Source: Rhizobium sp. 2MFCol3.1
GTDB lineage: Bacteria > Pseudomonadota > Alphaproteobacteria > Rhizobiales > Rhizobiaceae
NCBI RefSeq assembly: GCF_000377565.1
Contig: NZ_KB898360.1
Location: forward strand, 62,001-126,000
Reading direction: 5' to 3'
Length of the DNA: 64,000 nt
Shown: positions 63,721-64,000 of the stretch, piece after piece
Position numbering within the stretch: position 1 is the first letter of the stretch
Layout: every line of letters begins with the position of its first letter
Notes under the pieces: model-generated
What the model was told of the DNA's origin: nothing
Databases searched by the model: none
The model's input: only the letters and a program-made list of their open reading frames with translations
Made by a program: the position numbers and the translations under genes

Positions 63721-64000
63721 ATGAAAAACCCGCTCTTCGGCGCCGAATACAACTTTTCGGTAAGCAATGCCGGTTCCGCGAAGGCGATCGAACTCGGCGA
63801 CCTCCCGACCTGGAAGCTTCAGGACCTCTATCCTTCCGCCACCTCCGACGCCTTCAAGGCCGACATGGCGAAGGCAGAAAAGGACTCTCTTGCCTTCGAA
63901 GCCAAGTGGAAGGGCAAGCTCTCGGACGCCGCGACGAAGAAGGGCGCAGACGGCATCGGCCAGGCGCTGAAGGAATATGAAGCGCTCGACGACATCATCG
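63721..64000 (+). CDS. pepF: M3 family oligoendopeptidase F (N-terminal part, cut by window edge)
   Basis: The open frame from ATG 63721 (preceded by AGGAAGAGG) runs off the right edge. The visible 93 residues include LGDLPTWKLQDLYPS (~25-39), which corresponds to the conserved N-terminus of PepF-type oligopeptidases, followed by a helical region (LAFEAKWKGKLSDAA). The zinc HExxH site lies beyond the window, so the assignment rests on the N-terminus alone. Confidence 0.75.
   Translation, partial: MKNPLFGAEYNFSVSNAGSAKAIELGDLPTWKLQDLYPSATSDAFKADMAKAEKDSLAFEAKWKGKLSDAATKKGADGIGQALKEYEALDDII

Overview
The window looks like chromosomal DNA of a Rhizobium-type alphaproteobacterium (Rhizobiaceae). 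The sequence is GC-rich. It carries small families typical of the class (DUF1192, DUF1465/RcdA, DUF1244, DUF2312/UPF0335, DUF465/YdcH, DUF1036) and two RIME-like palindromic intergenic elements. No tRNA, rRNA, CRISPR array, prophage or insertion sequence was recognised. Both edges cut a gene: the tail of an unidentified gene on the left and the start of an oligoendopeptidase F on the right.

Layout, left to right. (1) 0.4-4.7 kb: a cation/proton antiporter and two central-carbon genes (pgk, class I fba); the fba upstream region holds two LacI-like palindromes. (2) 4.9-9.8 kb: a PhzF protein, then a fluoride riboswitch controlling a CLC-F-type antiporter through a tiny translationally coupled leader ORF, then a convergent CBS-type ClC channel divergent from a MarR regulator with a palindromic operator between them. 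(3) 9.9-16.5 kb: small housekeeping and envelope genes, an RcdA-like cell-cycle adaptor preceded by two full CtrA-type boxes and a candidate sRNA, ribosomal protein L31, an ABC exporter, and a BrnT toxin whose partner is a CopG-antitoxin/DUF1508 chimera. (4) 16.6-21.3 kb: a MotA/MotB-like proton-channel pair, suhB, and a TetR-SDR pair.

(5) 21.3-35.0 kb: a complete minus-strand chemosensory operon (STAS, cheY, cheA, cheW, three paralogous receptors, cheW, cheR, cheB, terminator). Several junctions overlap by 4 nt. Opposite it is a soluble receptor-like protein whose signalling tip is strongly altered. No flagellar structural gene lies nearby, so the output may be conventional chemotaxis using flagellar genes elsewhere or a different behaviour.

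(6) 35.0-47.4 kb: Sel1-repeat protein, ThiE-like protein, TSUP permease, ArsR regulator, ydcH-purE-purK, rpmJ with an attenuator-like leader, a TPR protein, a hydrolase, gamma-glutamyltransferase, a divergent exported protein/AraC membrane regulator pair around a 16-bp inverted repeat, and a threonine/serine dehydratase. (7) 47.5-51.0 kb: a small accessory segment (dioxygenase, LysR, tautomerase, DUF4865) bracketed by RIME-like repeats in opposite orientation. (8) 51.0-64.0 kb: pyk with a DUF1036 gene, N-formylglutamate amidohydrolase, small conserved genes, a DUF347 membrane protein with a coupled 45-residue ORF, divergent gabD and lhgO-like genes, a ProC-like reductase, a DUF882 cell-wall protein with a long disordered tail, a sigma-54 response regulator, and pepF (partial).

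The observations most worth a second look are the chimeric BrnT partner, the altered receptor-like protein beside the chemosensory operon, the CtrA boxes and sRNA candidate around rcdA, the fluoride-responsive leader with its coupled mini-ORF, and the inverted RIME-like pair. All family assignments come from reading the sequence; no database search was run.
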